A stretch of DNA of 64,000 nucleotides, taken from CAIWHR01 sp963726765. Lineage in GTDB: Bacteria > Pseudomonadota > Gammaproteobacteria > Burkholderiales > Casimicrobiaceae. The position numbers were made by a program, and so were the translations under genes. Below the pieces are notes generated by a model that saw nothing but the letters and a program-made list of their open reading frames with translations, had not been told where the DNA came from and did not search any database. Shown piece after piece: positions 43,848-52,679 of this stretch. Location: assembly GCA_963726765.1 (NCBI GenBank), contig CAVSDH010000005.1, positions 124,001 to 188,000 on the forward strand, given 5' to 3'. Numbering within the stretch: the first letter of the stretch is position 1; each line of letters begins with the position of its first letter.

Positions 43848-44939
43848 ATGACCGCGACATCGCCCCCCCAGGAAGCACTGCGCATCGAAGGCGTGCACAA
43901 GGCTTTCGGCAGCTTCGTCGCGCTGAAGTCGATCGACCTCGCGATCCACCCCGGCGAGCTCGTCTGCTTCCTCGGTCCGTCGGGCTGCGGCAAGACCACG
44001 CTGCTTCGCATCATCGCCGGCCTCGACCAGCAGACCGCCGGCCGCGTCGTCCAGAATGGCCGGGACATCTCGAACGCGCCGCCGGCTGCACGCGACTACG
44101 GCATCGTCTTCCAGTCGTACGCACTCTTCCCCAACCTGACGATTCGCGACAACGTCGCCTACGGCCTCGTCAATCGACGCCGCGGACGCGACGCGATCGA
44201 GGCGCGGGTCAAGGAGTTGCTGACGCTGGTCGGACTGCCCGATGCGGGTCCCAAGTTTCCGGCGCAGATGTCGGGCGGTCAGCAGCAACGCGTGGCGCTG
44301 GCGCGCGCACTGGCCACGGCGCCGTCGCTGCTGCTGCTGGACGAGCCGCTGTCCGCGCTCGACGCCAAGGAGCGCGACCGGCTGCGCGGTGAAATCCGCC
44401 ACCTCCAGCAGCGGCTCAAGGTCACGACGATCATGGTGACGCACGACCAGGAGGAAGCGCTGTCGATGGCCGATCGGGTGGTCGTGATGAACCACGGCGT
44501 CATCGAGCAGATCGGCACGCCGCTCGAGGTGTACGAACAGCCCACGACACCTTTCGTTGCCGACTTCCTCGGCAAGGTCAACGTGCTGAAGGCGACCTGC
44601 GTCGGCAGCGGACGCTATCGAGTGGGCAACGTCGAAGTGGCGACCGGCGTCAATGGCAGCGCCGTCGGCGACGCGGTCCGGCTCTACCTGCGCCCCGAGG
44701 ATCGGATCCTTGCCGACGCAGGTCCGGTCGAAAGCATGCCCAATGCGTTGTCGGGGCTCGTGCGCCACGTCGACTTCCTGGGCACATACTGCCTCGCCAG
44801 CCTCGAGGTCGACGGTTTCGACGGGCAGCGGATGCTCGTGTACTTCTCGCTCAACCAGACGCTCGAGCTCGGCGTGCGGGAGGGTGCGCGGGTCGCGTTC
44901 GCGTTGCGCGGAAACCGTGTGCGCGTCTTTGCCGCGTGA
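43848..44939 (+). CDS. phnT: 2-aminoethylphosphonate ABC transporter ATP-binding protein
   Basis: 363 residues. Walker A is LGPSGCGKTTLLRIIAG, the Q-loop lies at IVFQSYALFPNLT, the ABC signature is MSGGQQQRVALARAL, Walker B is LLLLDEPLSALDAK and the H-loop is MVTHDQEEALSMAD. A C-terminal TOBE-type domain follows. The start ATG 43848 gives MTATSPPQEALRIEGVHKAF; an in-frame upstream ATG at 43794 is less likely. It ends GTGA-coupled to the permease. It energises AEP uptake (context-based). Confidence 0.88.
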   Translation: MTATSPPQEALRIEGVHKAFGSFVALKSIDLAIHPGELVCFLGPSGCGKTTLLRIIAGLDQQTAGRVVQNGRDISNAPPAARDYGIVFQSYALFPNLTIRDNVAYGLVNRRRGRDAIEARVKELLTLVGLPDAGPKFPAQMSGGQQQRVALARALATAPSLLLLDEPLSALDAKERDRLRGEIRHLQQRLKVTTIMVTHDQEEALSMADRVVVMNHGVIEQIGTPLEVYEQPTTPFVADFLGKVNVLKATCVGSGRYRVGNVEVATGVNGSAVGDAVRLYLRPEDRILADAGPVESMPNALSGLVRHVDFLGTYCLASLEVDGFDGQRMLVYFSLNQTLELGVREGARVAFALRGNRVRVFAA

Positions 44940-46663
44940 ACGCGCTTGCCGCCACTGCCGATGACACCGCCCCGCGGCGCATTGCGCTTTTGGGCGAGGC
45001 GCTGGCGGCGCGCGGCGGCCTCGTTCTGGTGGCGTGCGGACTGTTCGTGTTCCTGGCCGCGCCGCTGGCGGCGATCTTCATCCGCGCGGTCGAGGACAAG
45101 TCGGGCGCGTTCGTCGGCCTCGCCAATTTCGCCACCTACTTCGCGTCACCGGCTTTCGGGCGTTCGGCCGGCAACACGCTGACCTTCGCGGGCCTGACCA
45201 CGCTTCTCACGGTGCCGCTTGCGTTCGGCTTCGCGTACGCGATCCAGCGCAGCTGCATTCCGCTCAAATGGCTGTGGCGCAACATCGCACTGATTCCGAT
45301 ACTCGCGCCGTCGCTGCTGGCGGCGCTGTCGTTCATCTACCTGTTCGGAAATCAGGGCTGGCTCAAGGCGGTGCTGCCGTGGTTCGGTCTCACCACGATC
45401 TACGGGTTGCCGGGCATGGTGCTCGCCATGACGTTTTCGGCCTTCCCCCATGCGGTGATGATCCTGCTCGCGGCGCTGTCGCTGTCCGATGCACGCCTGT
45501 ACGAGGCGGCCGACTCCATGGCCACCTCGGAATGGCGCAAGTTCGTCACCATCACGCTGCCGGGAGCGCGCTACGGCCTCATTTCCGCGGCGATGGTCGT
45601 TTTCACCATGGCCGTGTCGGAATTCGGCGTGCCGAAGGTGATCGGCGCGAACTACAGCGTTCTGGCGATCGACATCTACAAACAGGTGATCGGGCAGCAG
45701 AACTTCCAGATCGGCGCGGTCGTCGGCCTGATCCTGCTGGTGCCGGCGCTCGTCGCCTTCGTCATCGATCACGCGGTGCGTGCCCGCCAGAAATCGCTGC
45801 TTTCCGCCCGCAGCGTCGCGTATGAGCCGCGTCCGGCTCCCTCAAGGGACCGCCTGCTGCTCGTGCTGGTCGTGCTGATGTCGGCGGCAATGCTGCTGGT
45901 GATCGGCATGGCCGTGTTCGGCTCGTTCGTGAAGGTGTGGCCCTACAATCTGTCGTTCACCCTCAACCACTACACCTACGGCTTCGAGGAGGCCGGCGTC
46001 GAGCACGCCTACTGGAACAGCCTGATCGTGGCGGGCTGGTGCGCGATACTCGGCGCGGCGATCACGTTTGCCGGCGCCTACTGGCTGGAGAAGACGCGCG
46101 GAGCCGATGCGCTGCGTCCGCTCGTCCAGCTCCAGGCGATGATGCCGATGGCGGTCCCGGGGATGGTGCTCGGCATCGGCTACATCCTGTTCTTCAACTA
46201 CCCGGCCAATCCGTTTCATTTTCTCTACGGCACGATGGCGATTCTCGTTCTGTCGACGATCATCCACTTCTATTCGTCCAGTCACCTGACGGCCGTGACG
46301 GCGCTGAAGCAGCTGGACAACGAGTTCGAGGCGGTGTCGGCGTCGCTCAAGGTGCCCTTCTACAAGACGTTCTGGCGCGTTACCATCCCCGTGTGCCTGC
46401 CGTCGATCATCGACATCAGCCGCTACTATTTCGTCAACGCGATGACGACGATATCGGCGGTCGTGTTCCTCTATTCGCCGAAGACCATGCTCGCCTCGAT
46501 CTCCATCGTCCAGCTCGACGAGGCCGGCGCGATCGGGTCCGCGGCCGCGATGGCGACGCTGATCGTCGCCTCTTCCGGCGTCGTCTCGCTGCTGTCGTTC
46601 GCCGCCGAAGGCTGGCTCATGCGCCGCACGCAGCGCTGGCGCCGGGCCGCACCGACTCACTAG
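44936..46663 (+). CDS. 2-aminoethylphosphonate ABC transporter, fused double permease
   Basis: 575 residues with two permease halves in one chain. The first has EAADSMATSEWRKFVTITLP and the second EAVSASLKVPFYKTFWRVTI; each is an EAA-loop that docks on the ATPase. About 12 membrane segments are visible, with a cytoplasmic linker near ARQKSLLSARSVAYEPRPAP. In the enteric PhnSTUV system the halves are separate proteins (PhnU, PhnV); the fused form is known for AEP-type FbpB-like permeases. GTG 44936 overlaps the ATPase stop. Confidence 0.87.
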   Translation: MNALAATADDTAPRRIALLGEALAARGGLVLVACGLFVFLAAPLAAIFIRAVEDKSGAFVGLANFATYFASPAFGRSAGNTLTFAGLTTLLTVPLAFGFAYAIQRSCIPLKWLWRNIALIPILAPSLLAALSFIYLFGNQGWLKAVLPWFGLTTIYGLPGMVLAMTFSAFPHAVMILLAALSLSDARLYEAADSMATSEWRKFVTITLPGARYGLISAAMVVFTMAVSEFGVPKVIGANYSVLAIDIYKQVIGQQNFQIGAVVGLILLVPALVAFVIDHAVRARQKSLLSARSVAYEPRPAPSRDRLLLVLVVLMSAAMLLVIGMAVFGSFVKVWPYNLSFTLNHYTYGFEEAGVEHAYWNSLIVAGWCAILGAAITFAGAYWLEKTRGADALRPLVQLQAMMPMAVPGMVLGIGYILFFNYPANPFHFLYGTMAILVLSTIIHFYSSSHLTAVTALKQLDNEFEAVSASLKVPFYKTFWRVTIPVCLPSIIDISRYYFVNAMTTISAVVFLYSPKTMLASISIVQLDEAGAIGSAAAMATLIVASSGVVSLLSFAAEGWLMRRTQRWRRAAPTH

Positions 46664-46682
46664 CACCCTCAGGGGAAAGACC

Positions 46683-47831
46683 ATGACCCTCTTCTCGCGC
46701 GATCCCATCCTCCTCACGCCCGGACCGCTGACGACTTCTCTCGCGACCAAGGCCGCGATGCTGCGCGACTGGGGCTCGTGGGATGCCGAGTTCAATGCGG
46801 TCACCGCCGACCTCCGGCGCAAGCTGCTCGACATCATCCACGGCCACGAGTCGCACGTCTGCGTGCCGATGCAGGGCAGCGGAACGTTCTCGGTCGAGGC
46901 GGCGGTCAACACGCTCGTCCCGCGCGACGGCCATGTGCTGGTGCTGATCAACGGCGCGTACGGATCGCGCATGGCGAAGCTCACCAGGATGATGGGAAGG
47001 CGTCTCACGACGTTCGAGACGGCCGAGGACGTGCCCACGACGCCGCAGGATGTCGATCGCCTGCTCAAGGCCGATCCGTCGATCACCCACGTCGGACTGA
47101 TCCATTGCGAGACGTCCACCGGCATTCTCAACGCGCTGCCGGAAATCGCGCGGGTGGTCGCGCAGCATGGCAGAAGCCTCATCGTGGACGCGATGAGCTC
47201 GTTCGCGGCGATCGGCATCGACGCGCGGACCACGCCTTTCGACGCGCTCATCGCCGCCTCGGGCAAATGCGTCGAGGGCCCGCCGGGGATGGGCTTCGTG
47301 TTCGCGCGACGGAGCGTGCTCGAGAAATGCGCCGGCAACTCGACATCGCTGGCGCTCGACCTCCACGATCAGTGGACGTACATGGAACGGACCACGCAGT
47401 GGCGGTACACGCCCCCGACGCACGTGGTCGTCGCCTTCAACGCGGCGCTGGACCAGCTCGTCGCGGAAGGCGGCCAGCCGGCGCGGCTCGCGCGGTACAC
47501 GAGGAACAGCGCCACGCTGGTTGCGGGCATGTCCGAGCTCGGCTTTCGGGTCTTTCTGAAGCCGGAGATCCAGGCGCCGATCATCCTGACGTTCCACGCG
47601 CCGCCCGACCCTGCCTACGAGTTCAAGCGCTTCTACGACTGCGTCCGCGACAAGGGTTTCATCCTCTATCCGGGCAAGCTGACGCAGGTGGAGACCTTCC
47701 GCGTCGGCTGCATCGGCGCGATCGGCCCGGACGAGATGCGTCACGCCGTCAATGCCGTGCGCGACACGCTGGCCGAGCTTGGGATACGGCAGGTGAGCCC
47801 GGTGGTCGCTTCCGCTCGCGCGGCTGCCTGA
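46683..47831 (+). CDS. phnW: 2-aminoethylphosphonate-pyruvate transaminase
   Basis: 382 residues of the class V aminotransferase fold. DPILLTPGPLTTSLATKAAM is the conserved start, VPMQGSGTFSVEAAVNTLVP follows, LIVDAMSSFAAIGID holds the PLP aspartate and AASGKCVEGPPGMGFVFAR the PLP lysine (about 195). It transfers the amino group of AEP to pyruvate, giving phosphonoacetaldehyde and alanine. The start lies 19 bp after the permease, with AGGGGAAAG as ribosome site. It feeds PhnY on the other arm; no PhnX (phosphonatase) is present here. Confidence 0.95.
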   Translation: MTLFSRDPILLTPGPLTTSLATKAAMLRDWGSWDAEFNAVTADLRRKLLDIIHGHESHVCVPMQGSGTFSVEAAVNTLVPRDGHVLVLINGAYGSRMAKLTRMMGRRLTTFETAEDVPTTPQDVDRLLKADPSITHVGLIHCETSTGILNALPEIARVVAQHGRSLIVDAMSSFAAIGIDARTTPFDALIAASGKCVEGPPGMGFVFARRSVLEKCAGNSTSLALDLHDQWTYMERTTQWRYTPPTHVVVAFNAALDQLVAEGGQPARLARYTRNSATLVAGMSELGFRVFLKPEIQAPIILTFHAPPDPAYEFKRFYDCVRDKGFILYPGKLTQVETFRVGCIGAIGPDEMRHAVNAVRDTLAELGIRQVSPVVASARAAA

Positions 47832-47842
47832 GGTCGGTACGC

Positions 47843-48737
47843 TCAGTCGAATCGCGAGGGCCCGGGCCGGCACAGCGCTTCGAGCGCCGGACGGTCGAGG
47901 GGGTCGCCGAAGGACGCGCCCCGGCGCAGCAGGCAGTCCAGCACGACGAGGCTGGCGTCGACCGTCACGGTGTCCGGCCCCTGGTCGGCCGCGATCAGCC
48001 TTGCCGCGCCATCGAGATCGACAAGGCAGTGGCCGACGACCTCGCCATCCTGTCCCGCGGGGGAAAAGTCCCGCGGCAGGATGAGGTCGTGCACGAAAAC
48101 CGTTTCGCGCTGCAGGCCGTCCGGAACCTTGCGGCATAGGTCGATCGCTCCCGCCGGATGGGCGGACGCCGCCAGCGTGGCGCCGATTCCGGCTTCTTCC
48201 CACGATTCCTTGAGCACGGTACCGGCGACCGTCTGGCCCTCGGCGATGCCGCCGCCGACGAGATTGTCGAGCATGCCGGGATCGATCGCCTTCGCGGGGC
48301 TGCGCCGCGCGAACCACATCGAGATTCCGTCCGGCCGCAGAACGAGCCCGTTGACATGCGCCGCGAACGTGCGAATCCCGAAATACCGCGCGGCGGCGCG
48401 TTCGACGCACGAACCACGGCGGCACGCCAAGGCCCGGTGCGACGGCATAGCGCTCGTCGCGCCAGGCCGTCAGCGCGCCCTCGCGCGCAAGCGCACGGGC
48501 AACGCGGTCGAGGGCACGCGAGCGCGCCGGCGCATCGTCTAGCTGCGGAAGAAAGCGGATCGCGCGATCGTCCACGAGGAAGATGTCGTCGAACGCGGCC
48601 AGCCGGTCTGCGCGACCCCGGTCCAGCCATCCGGCGGCGTGTCCGTCGACGCGAAGGGGAAGCATCTGCTCGCCTGGGGGCGCCAGCGCAACCGTGAGCC
48701 GCGCCCGAATCGCCGTTACAATGGCATCTTCGATCAT
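47843..48737 (-). pseudogene. Nudix hydrolase with N-terminal DUF4743 domain, split by a +1 frameshift
   Basis: The N-terminal part (QMLPLRVDGHAAGWLDRGRA, FLPQLDDAPARSRALDRVAR to GVPPWFV) is DUF4743-like. Near 48409 the family continues one frame over: VERAAARYFGIRTFAAHVNG, then the Nudix box LDNLVGGGIAEGQTVAGTVL with KESWEEAG. The span of 895 nt is 3n+1; one surplus base (a C, on the coding strand) explains it. Related proteins are thiamine-diphosphate-type hydrolases or pyrophosphokinase relatives. It converges with phnW and is divergent from the HAD gene. Confidence 0.8.
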
Positions 48738-48770
48738 GTTTCATTCTATCTTTCCCGGCGCCATCCGATC

Positions 48771-49443
48771 GTGACCGCCGATGCCCTCGCGGTGTTCGAT
48801 CTCGATCACACGCTCGTGCCGCACGACAGCGACGAGGAGTGGGTGGCATTCCTGGTCGAGGAAGGCGCGCTCGACCGGGCACAATGGGACGCGGCCAACC
48901 GCGACCTGATCGCGCGTTTCAACCGCGGCGAGGCCGGCACGATAGAGTTCACCGAGTTCTACCTGTCGACGCTGACGCGCTTCGACGACGACACGCTCGC
49001 GCGCCTTCGCGAGCGCTATCTCGACGTCAGGGTGCGCCCCCGGATCGCCGCGGAGGCGCGCACGCTCGTGGAAGGGCATCGCGCGGCGGGCGACCTCGTC
49101 ATCGTGACGACCGCCGTGATCCGTTTCCTTTCGGAGCCGGTCGCCGCCGAGTTCGGAATCCGGGACGTCATCGCCACTGAAGCCGAGCGCCTCGACGGGC
49201 GTTATACGGGACGGGTGGCCGGGCTGCCCAACGCACGGGAGGGCAAGTTCGAGCGCCTGCTGATGTTCCTTGCCGCCCGCGGGCAGCGGCTCACGGATTT
49301 CCGTGCGGTCTACGCCTATTGCGATTCGCTGAACGACCTGCCGCTGCTTGTCGCAGGTGTCGAATCCGGTGGCGGTCAACGCCGACCCCGTGCTCTCCGC
49401 ACACGCGCGGCACATGGGCTGGCCGGTGATGCAGATCGGGTGA
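48771..49443 (+). pseudogene. HAD-IB family phosphatase, split by a +1 frameshift
   Basis: The HAD nucleophile motif is AVFDLDHTLVPHDSDEEWVA (Asp-x-Asp, here DLDHT). LVIVTTAVIRFLSEPVAAEF is motif II and YAYCDSLNDLPLL motif IV, like phosphoserine-phosphatase-type (HAD-IB) enzymes. After PLLVA the family continues one frame over as VSNPVAVNADPVLSAHARHM to the stop at 49443. One surplus base (a G near 49356) explains it; the span of 673 nt is 3n+1. GTG 48771 is the start, 33 bp from the divergent Nudix gene. Confidence 0.82.
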
Positions 49444-49488
49444 TCCCATGAGCGAGCGCGGCAACGTCGCAAACACGGTGGTCGACCG

Positions 49489-50346
49489 GTGACAGCGCGC
49501 GTCATCGACGGCAAGGCCCGCGCCGAACGCCTGACGTCGGAGATCCGCGAGGCAGTGGCTGCACGTGTTGCCGCCGGCAAGCCGGCGCCGGGTCTTGCCG
49601 TCGTCCTGGTCGGCGAAAACCCGGCCTCGCAGATCTACGTGCGCAACAAGCGGAAGACGACGGACGGCGTCGGAATGCATTCGTTCGCGCACGATCTGCC
49701 GGCGGCGACGACCGAGGTCGAATTGCTGGCGCTTATCGACGCGCTCAATCGCGATGCTGCGGTGAACGGCATCCTGGTGCAGCTGCCGCTGCCCAGGCAC
49801 ATCGATGACGAACGCGTCACGGAGCGCATCCTGCCGCTGAAGGACGTCGACGGTTTTCACCCGTACAACATCGGCCGCCTCGTCCTGAAGCGACCGACGC
49901 TGCGCCCGTGCACCCCCTACGGTTGCATGACGCTGCTGAAGGACACGGGCGTCGATCTCGTCGGCAAGCACGCGGTGGTGATCGGGCAGTCGAACATCGT
50001 CGGCCGGCCGATGGCGCTCGAGCTGCTGATGGAGCGCTGCACGGTGACGATCTGCCACTCCAGGACCCGCGACCTGCCGGGTCTCGTTCGGCAGGCGGAC
50101 ATCGTCGTCGCCGGGGTCGGCAAGGCGAATTTCGTCCAGGGCGACTGGATCAGGCCGGGCGCGATCGTGATCGACGTCGGCATCAATCGCAACGCCGAAG
50201 GAAAGCTCTGCGGCGACGTCGATTTCGCCGGGGCGAAGGAGCGCGCGTCGTGGATCACGCCGGTGCCGGGCGGCGTCGGACCGATGACCATCGCAACGCT
50301 GCTCGCCAACACGCTTCGCGCAGCCGAATTGCAGGACGCGGACTAG
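49489..50346 (+). CDS. folD: Bifunctional methylenetetrahydrofolate dehydrogenase/cyclohydrolase
   Basis: 285 residues; interconverts 5,10-methylene- and 10-formyl-tetrahydrofolate with NADP. The catalytic-lysine region is QIYVRNKRKTTDGVGMHSF, GILVQLPLPRHIDDERV is the substrate loop, VVIGQSNIVGRPMALELLME the nucleotide fold and PVPGGVGPMTIATLLANT the C-terminal signature. The GTG at 49489 is adopted; ATG 49450 is out of frame. It is usually a housekeeping gene, but it is also the natural acceptor of one-carbon units from the GCV_T-bearing flavoprotein at 32409-34835. Confidence 0.95.
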   Translation: MTARVIDGKARAERLTSEIREAVAARVAAGKPAPGLAVVLVGENPASQIYVRNKRKTTDGVGMHSFAHDLPAATTEVELLALIDALNRDAAVNGILVQLPLPRHIDDERVTERILPLKDVDGFHPYNIGRLVLKRPTLRPCTPYGCMTLLKDTGVDLVGKHAVVIGQSNIVGRPMALELLMERCTVTICHSRTRDLPGLVRQADIVVAGVGKANFVQGDWIRPGAIVIDVGINRNAEGKLCGDVDFAGAKERASWITPVPGGVGPMTIATLLANTLRAAELQDAD

Positions 50347-50408
50347 CGAGGCGGTCAGCGGCTCGCCGGGTCGCCGCTCATGTCGTCGAACTGGCCGGGC
50401 ACCTTTCT

Positions 50409-50425
50409 CCAGGTTCGGAACCTGG
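50409..50425 (+). other. Small palindrome between convergent folD and potI
   Basis: CCAGGTTC-G-GAACCTGG is a perfect dyad in the 169-bp gap between two converging genes. It could take part in termination from either side, though no T-run follows. I see nothing else in this gap. Confidence 0.3.
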
Positions 50426-50515
50426 TCGACGGTTCCCGGCGGAATCGCGCGAATCGCAGTATTGGCGCTGCGACTCAGGGGTCAACCGTCGCGTCGAAAC
50501 GTCCTTGCGCCGATT

Positions 50516-51355
50516 TCATGACCTACCGTCCCGACCCCGAGCGGGGCGGGCCATCGCAGCCCGTCGCTTCAGGACGCCGACGCAGACCATCAGCAGCGTA
50601 GAGAACGCGATCAGGAGCGTGGCCGCCGCGGTGATCGTCAAGCTGATGTTGTCGTTGATGCCGGCGAACATCTGGCGCGGCAGCGTGCGTTGCTCGGGCC
50701 CGCCCATCAGCAGCACGACCACGACCTCGTCGAACGACGTCGCGAACGCGAAGACCGCGCCGGACGCGACGCCCGGCAGGATCGTCGGCAGCATCACGCG
50801 TCGAAAGGCGGTGACCGGATGGGCGCCACAGACCGAGGCGGCCCGGAGCAGGTTGCGGTCGAACCCGGACAGCGTGGCCAGCACCGTGATGACGACAAAC
50901 GGCGCGCCGAGCGCGGTGTGCACGAGAATGAGGCCGGCGAAACCGTCCGTCAGGTGCAGGGGCGCAAACGCGAAGTAGGCGCCGACCGCCACGATCACCA
51001 CGGGAACGACCATGGGCGAGATCAGCACGGCGAGGACGAGGCCCCGCAGGGCGAAGTTCGTGCGCCAGAGGCCGAGCGCGGCGAGCGTGCCGAGGACGGT
51101 CGCGAGCGAGGCCGAGACCGTTCCGAGAAACAGGCTGTTCTTGAGCGCGGGCAGCCAGAACGGCGAGGTGAAGAAGTCCGTGTACCAGCGCAGCGAAAAC
51201 CCGGGCAGCGGATAGTGAAAGAAGGATCCCGCCGAAAACGAAAGCGGCACGATCACGACGATCGGTGCGACGAGGAAGGCGAGCACCGCGTAGGCGACGC
51301 CCGCGTGCAGCGCCGAGGCGAACCGCTGGCCGACGGTGCGGGTGTCCGTCGTCAT
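50516..51355 (-). CDS. Polyamine-type ABC transporter permease (PotC/PotI-like)
   Basis: 279 residues with six membrane segments, starting VGQRFASALHAGVAYAVLAF. FSLRWYTDFFTSPFWLPALK is the periplasmic segment typical of PotC/PotI, and the EAA-loop is ASVCGAHPVTAFRRVMLPTI. The start overlaps the stop of the partner permease (ATGA at 51352-51355). Together with PotH-, PotD- and PotA-like neighbours it forms a full importer, probably for putrescine or spermidine, given the catabolic genes upstream in the operon. Confidence 0.85.
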   Translation of the reverse strand: MTTDTRTVGQRFASALHAGVAYAVLAFLVAPIVVIVPLSFSAGSFFHYPLPGFSLRWYTDFFTSPFWLPALKNSLFLGTVSASLATVLGTLAALGLWRTNFALRGLVLAVLISPMVVPVVIVAVGAYFAFAPLHLTDGFAGLILVHTALGAPFVVITVLATLSGFDRNLLRAASVCGAHPVTAFRRVMLPTILPGVASGAVFAFATSFDEVVVVLLMGGPEQRTLPRQMFAGINDNISLTITAAATLLIAFSTLLMVCVGVLKRRAAMARPARGRDGRS

Positions 51356-52590
51356 CCGAGCCGCACGCGATCGAGACCGACCAGGCGCTGATACACGGTG
51401 TAGAGCGCCATCGTTGCGGCGAGCAGGATCAGCGCGAGCGCCGCCGCCATTCCCCAGTTGATCGTCTTGCTCGCGTAGAACGCGACGAAGTAGCTGATCA
51501 TCTGGTCATCCGCACCCCCCACCAGCGCCGGCGTGACGTAATACCCCAGCGCCTGGATGAACACCATGAGGCAGCCGGCGCCGATGCCGGGCAGCGTCTG
51601 CGGCAGGTACACGCGCAGCCAGGCGGTGAGCGGCGGCGCACCGAGCGACGCGGCGGCACGCAGGTACGAAGGCGGAATGGCCTTCATCACGCTGTAGAGC
51701 GGCAGGATCATGAACGGCAGCAGCACGTGGACCATTGCCACGTAGACGGCGAACCGGTTGAAGATCATCTTGAGCGGCTCGGTGACGAGCCCCACGCGCA
51801 ACAGCGCGTCGTTGACGACCCCTTCGCGCTGCAGCAGCACGACCCACGCGACGGTGCGCACGAGCAGCGACGTCCAGAACGGCAGCAGCACGAGAAAGAG
51901 CAGGATCGCCGCCTTGCGGTCCTTCTGCTGCGACAGGTACCAGGCGGTCGGGAATCCCATGAGGAGACAGATCAGCGTGACCACGCCGGCGATCCACAGC
52001 GTGCGCCCGAGGATGGTGCGAAACACGGTGTCGTCGTCCTTCTCCATCGTCACGTGTCCCGCGGCATCGCGTTTGAGGTCGAGCGCGGCCAGCAGGAAGA
52101 AATCGGTGACCGGTCCCGAGGCGCGCTTGATCGCCCCCCACGTCTCGAGTTGCCCCCACTTGGGATCGATCCCGACGAAGTGGTCGCGGGCGCTTCCTTC
52201 GAGCCTTTCCGGCAGCTGGCGGCCGGTGGCGAACAGTAGCGTTCGATAGCCGGTGACGTCATAGTTGAGCCGCGTCGCGGCGGAGGCGAGGGTGCCTTCC
52301 TCCCGGGCGGCCCGGATGTCGCCGGCGAGCGCCGCGTAGGTCGCGTCCGGCGGAAGCGCCTTGCCGTCCCAGTCGCGAAGCGCCACCGCAACGCGAGGCA
52401 GGATCCGGGCCACGTCGGTGTCGACGACGCTTTTCGACAGCAGCGCGCCGATCGGTCCGATGAACGTCGCAAGGAGGAAAAGCAGCAGCGGCAACGTCAG
52501 CGCGATCGCGCGCAGTTTGACGGCGCGCTGCGAGCGCGCAAGGCCTCGCGCCATTCCCCGGACGTCCTGCATGGTGGCGACGGCGGTCAT
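51352..52590 (-). CDS. Polyamine-type ABC transporter permease with large periplasmic insert (PotB/PotH-like)
   Basis: About 412 residues; longer than a typical PotB/PotH (about 285-315). After the first membrane helix (LTLPLLLFLLATFIGPIGAL) there is a soluble insert of roughly 150 residues (VVDTDVARILPRVAVALRDW to the DDTVFRTILGRT region) before the next helices. The EAA-loop is AAASLGAPPLTAWLRVYLPQ. ATG 52590 is used; in-frame alternatives are 52572 and an upstream start at 52650. It lies in an operon with the binding protein 89 bp upstream. Confidence 0.82.
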   Translation of the reverse strand: MTAVATMQDVRGMARGLARSQRAVKLRAIALTLPLLLFLLATFIGPIGALLSKSVVDTDVARILPRVAVALRDWDGKALPPDATYAALAGDIRAAREEGTLASAATRLNYDVTGYRTLLFATGRQLPERLEGSARDHFVGIDPKWGQLETWGAIKRASGPVTDFFLLAALDLKRDAAGHVTMEKDDDTVFRTILGRTLWIAGVVTLICLLMGFPTAWYLSQQKDRKAAILLFLVLLPFWTSLLVRTVAWVVLLQREGVVNDALLRVGLVTEPLKMIFNRFAVYVAMVHVLLPFMILPLYSVMKAIPPSYLRAAASLGAPPLTAWLRVYLPQTLPGIGAGCLMVFIQALGYYVTPALVGGADDQMISYFVAFYASKTINWGMAAALALILLAATMALYTVYQRLVGLDRVRLG

Positions 52591-52679
52591 CCTGGCGCGA
52601 CGGATCGCGGTCTCGGAGAGACGACACCGATCCGCGCCCGCCGCCGACACGTGGCGTGCGCGAATCGGGCGTGGTTAAG

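Noticed and set aside
16084..49443. Programmed +1 frameshifting at the broken genes
   Set aside because: None of the sites has a rare codon or stop codon in the slip position, a CUU/CCC-type slippery run or a shared motif, so I treat it as the less likely explanation.
48771..49443. HAD gene as phosphonatase (PhnX) completing the AEP route
   Set aside because: The motifs and layout fit HAD-IB phosphoserine-phosphatase-like enzymes, with no PhnX Schiff-base lysine region recognisable.
50347..50515. tRNA-like sequence (GGTTCGGAACC)
   Set aside because: The dyad does not fit a T-arm loop of seven, and no acceptor or anticodon arm is found around it.
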